Shown here one piece after another: positions 16,485 through 17,222 of a stretch of DNA of 17,222 nt (position 1 is the stretch's first letter; the number at the start of each line of letters is the position of its first letter). The stretch comes from Zygnema cylindricum (taxonomy: Eukaryota; Streptophyta; Zygnematophyceae; Zygnematales; Zygnemataceae). Below the pieces are notes generated by a model. The model ran no database searches and was not told where the DNA came from. It saw only the letters and a list, made by a program, of their open reading frames with translations. A program made the position numbers and the translations under genes. The stretch lies in NCBI GenBank assembly GCA_037447655.1, contig JBBHKE010002661.1:1-17222 (forward strand), written 5' to 3'.

Positions 16485-16753
16485 ACCGCCAATCGTTATT
16501 AGCGTTGTGTACGCTAATTCCGTCCCGCTTTTTGTTATTTTTATTATCAAATATAATTATCCACACTATTTAAAAAATCCCTAATTCCGTCCCGCTTTTT
16601 GTTATTTTTATTATCAAATATAATTATCCACACTATTTAAAAAATCCCTAATTCCTAATTAGAATAGATGATTTTCAAATACCCAATTAGCGTAAACCAC
16701 GCTAATTATTCGTATACGCTAAAAAAGCTTACACGCTAATAACGATTGGCGGT
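16485..16753. mobile_element. Complete MITE (family A), 269 bp
   Basis: Perfect 21-bp terminal inverted repeats (16485-16505 and 16733-16753, starting accgccaatcgttattagcg). The adjacent agtacagtac/gtactgtact flanks extend the symmetry to 31 bp. gtac lies immediately outside each end. No ORF. The interior contains a perfect 67-bp tandem duplication. Confidence 0.85.
16514..16647. repeat. Perfect 67-bp tandem duplication
   Basis: 16514-16580 and 16581-16647 are identical by eye (unit starts ctaattccgtcccgcttttt). A third copy begins at 16648 but stops after ctaattc. Confidence 0.93.
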
Positions 16754-17222
16754 GTACTGTACTGAATCTTGCAACTTTTTGGCCCCGTATGGATGCCGAA
16801 GGCGTCTACGTCACCCGTATTCTCCACGCGACCGTATGTTTAGGGTTTATTTTATCTGTTTTTGTTTTTTTATTAAAAAAACACCCTTAAACACAAAATC
16901 CTATTTCACATACCCGATCCCAAGAGGCGCCGAAGTTCCGCGCGAGGTGCCGAAGGTCCCCACACTTGTATGGAGGCTTGTTCGATACCACATTTTGTCA
17001 TTTTCATTCATAAAGCCTGATCTGTACACGATTTCTAGTCTGTACTGAAGATTCGCCTTTCTACAAAAGTCCGCTTGTTTTTTCTGTTTTGTACCTTTCG
17101 CTACAGTACTGTTGTTGTTCAAGTACAATTGTACAAATGTCTAATGCTGTACACCTTCCGACTGTTTCTGTAGATATAGCAGATTACACCCCGTAGATAT
17201 AGCGCTACAGTTCAATTAGTGT
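16754..17222. other. Spacer with a third fragment of the dispersed core
   Basis: About 16985-17045 (cattttgtcattttcattca, aagcctgatct, acacgatttct) matches the core end seen at 16418-16479 and, inverted, at 7680-7735. A short direct repeat gtagatatagc lies near 17172 and 17194. Small open frames on both strands have no recognisable content. Confidence 0.55.

Overview
This window is nuclear DNA from a eukaryote. It holds one multi-exon gene with spliceosomal GT-AG introns and is otherwise dominated by mobile elements, simple repeats and AT-rich spacer. The gene encodes a plastid-type Rieske oxygenase of the PAO/TIC55/PTC52 family. It has a Ser/Arg-rich, transit-peptide-like N-terminus and no hydrophobic ER signal in front of it. 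That suggests a photosynthetic eukaryote with a primary plastid (green, streptophyte or red lineage). I cannot name the species.

Layout. 1-690: minisatellites and unassigned spacer. 688-1135: a short element with 17-bp terminal inverted repeats and an internal imperfect duplication. 1500-1550: a perfect 24-bp-arm hairpin. 1550-2880: spacer with no recognisable gene. 2890-3130: two abutting MITE-like pieces. 3276-7492: a complete LTR retrotransposon on the minus strand, flanked by a 5-bp target duplication (ATACC). It has two 1163-bp LTRs and one gag-like ORF filling the internal region, but no pol. 7500-8610: nested MITEs inside a dispersed repeat. 8793-9639: a non-autonomous hAT-type element with an 8-bp target duplication. 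9650-11600: spacer with a G/T-rich stretch and a (TGAG)n microsatellite.

11636-16035 (minus strand): the Rieske oxygenase gene. I reconstructed seven exons with canonical splice sites at every junction. Both Rieske Cys/His pairs, the mononuclear-iron D-x2-H-x4-H motif, a C-terminal CxxC and two C-terminal membrane helices are present. The model totals 525 codons only if one missing nucleotide is assumed in exon 5, so this copy carries a single frameshift or the assembly has a one-base error. Intron 3 starts inside an 8-bp tandem array whose unit is itself a splice-donor sequence. Intron 2 carries a CTAAC-rich (branch-point-like) repeat upstream of its acceptor. Intron 1 carries a foldback element.

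16089-17222: an inverted second copy of the dispersed repeat seen at 7667-8610, starting only about 53 bp upstream of the gene's ATG. It carries its own MITE, and a third partial copy lies near the window end.

The most notable points are the compact gag-only retrotransposon primed by an internal site of initiator tRNA-Met, a tRNA acceptor/T-arm-like hairpin in its LTR, the splice-donor-like array in intron 3, the frameshift in the oxygenase gene, and a MITE family whose junctions repeatedly fall at GTAC.
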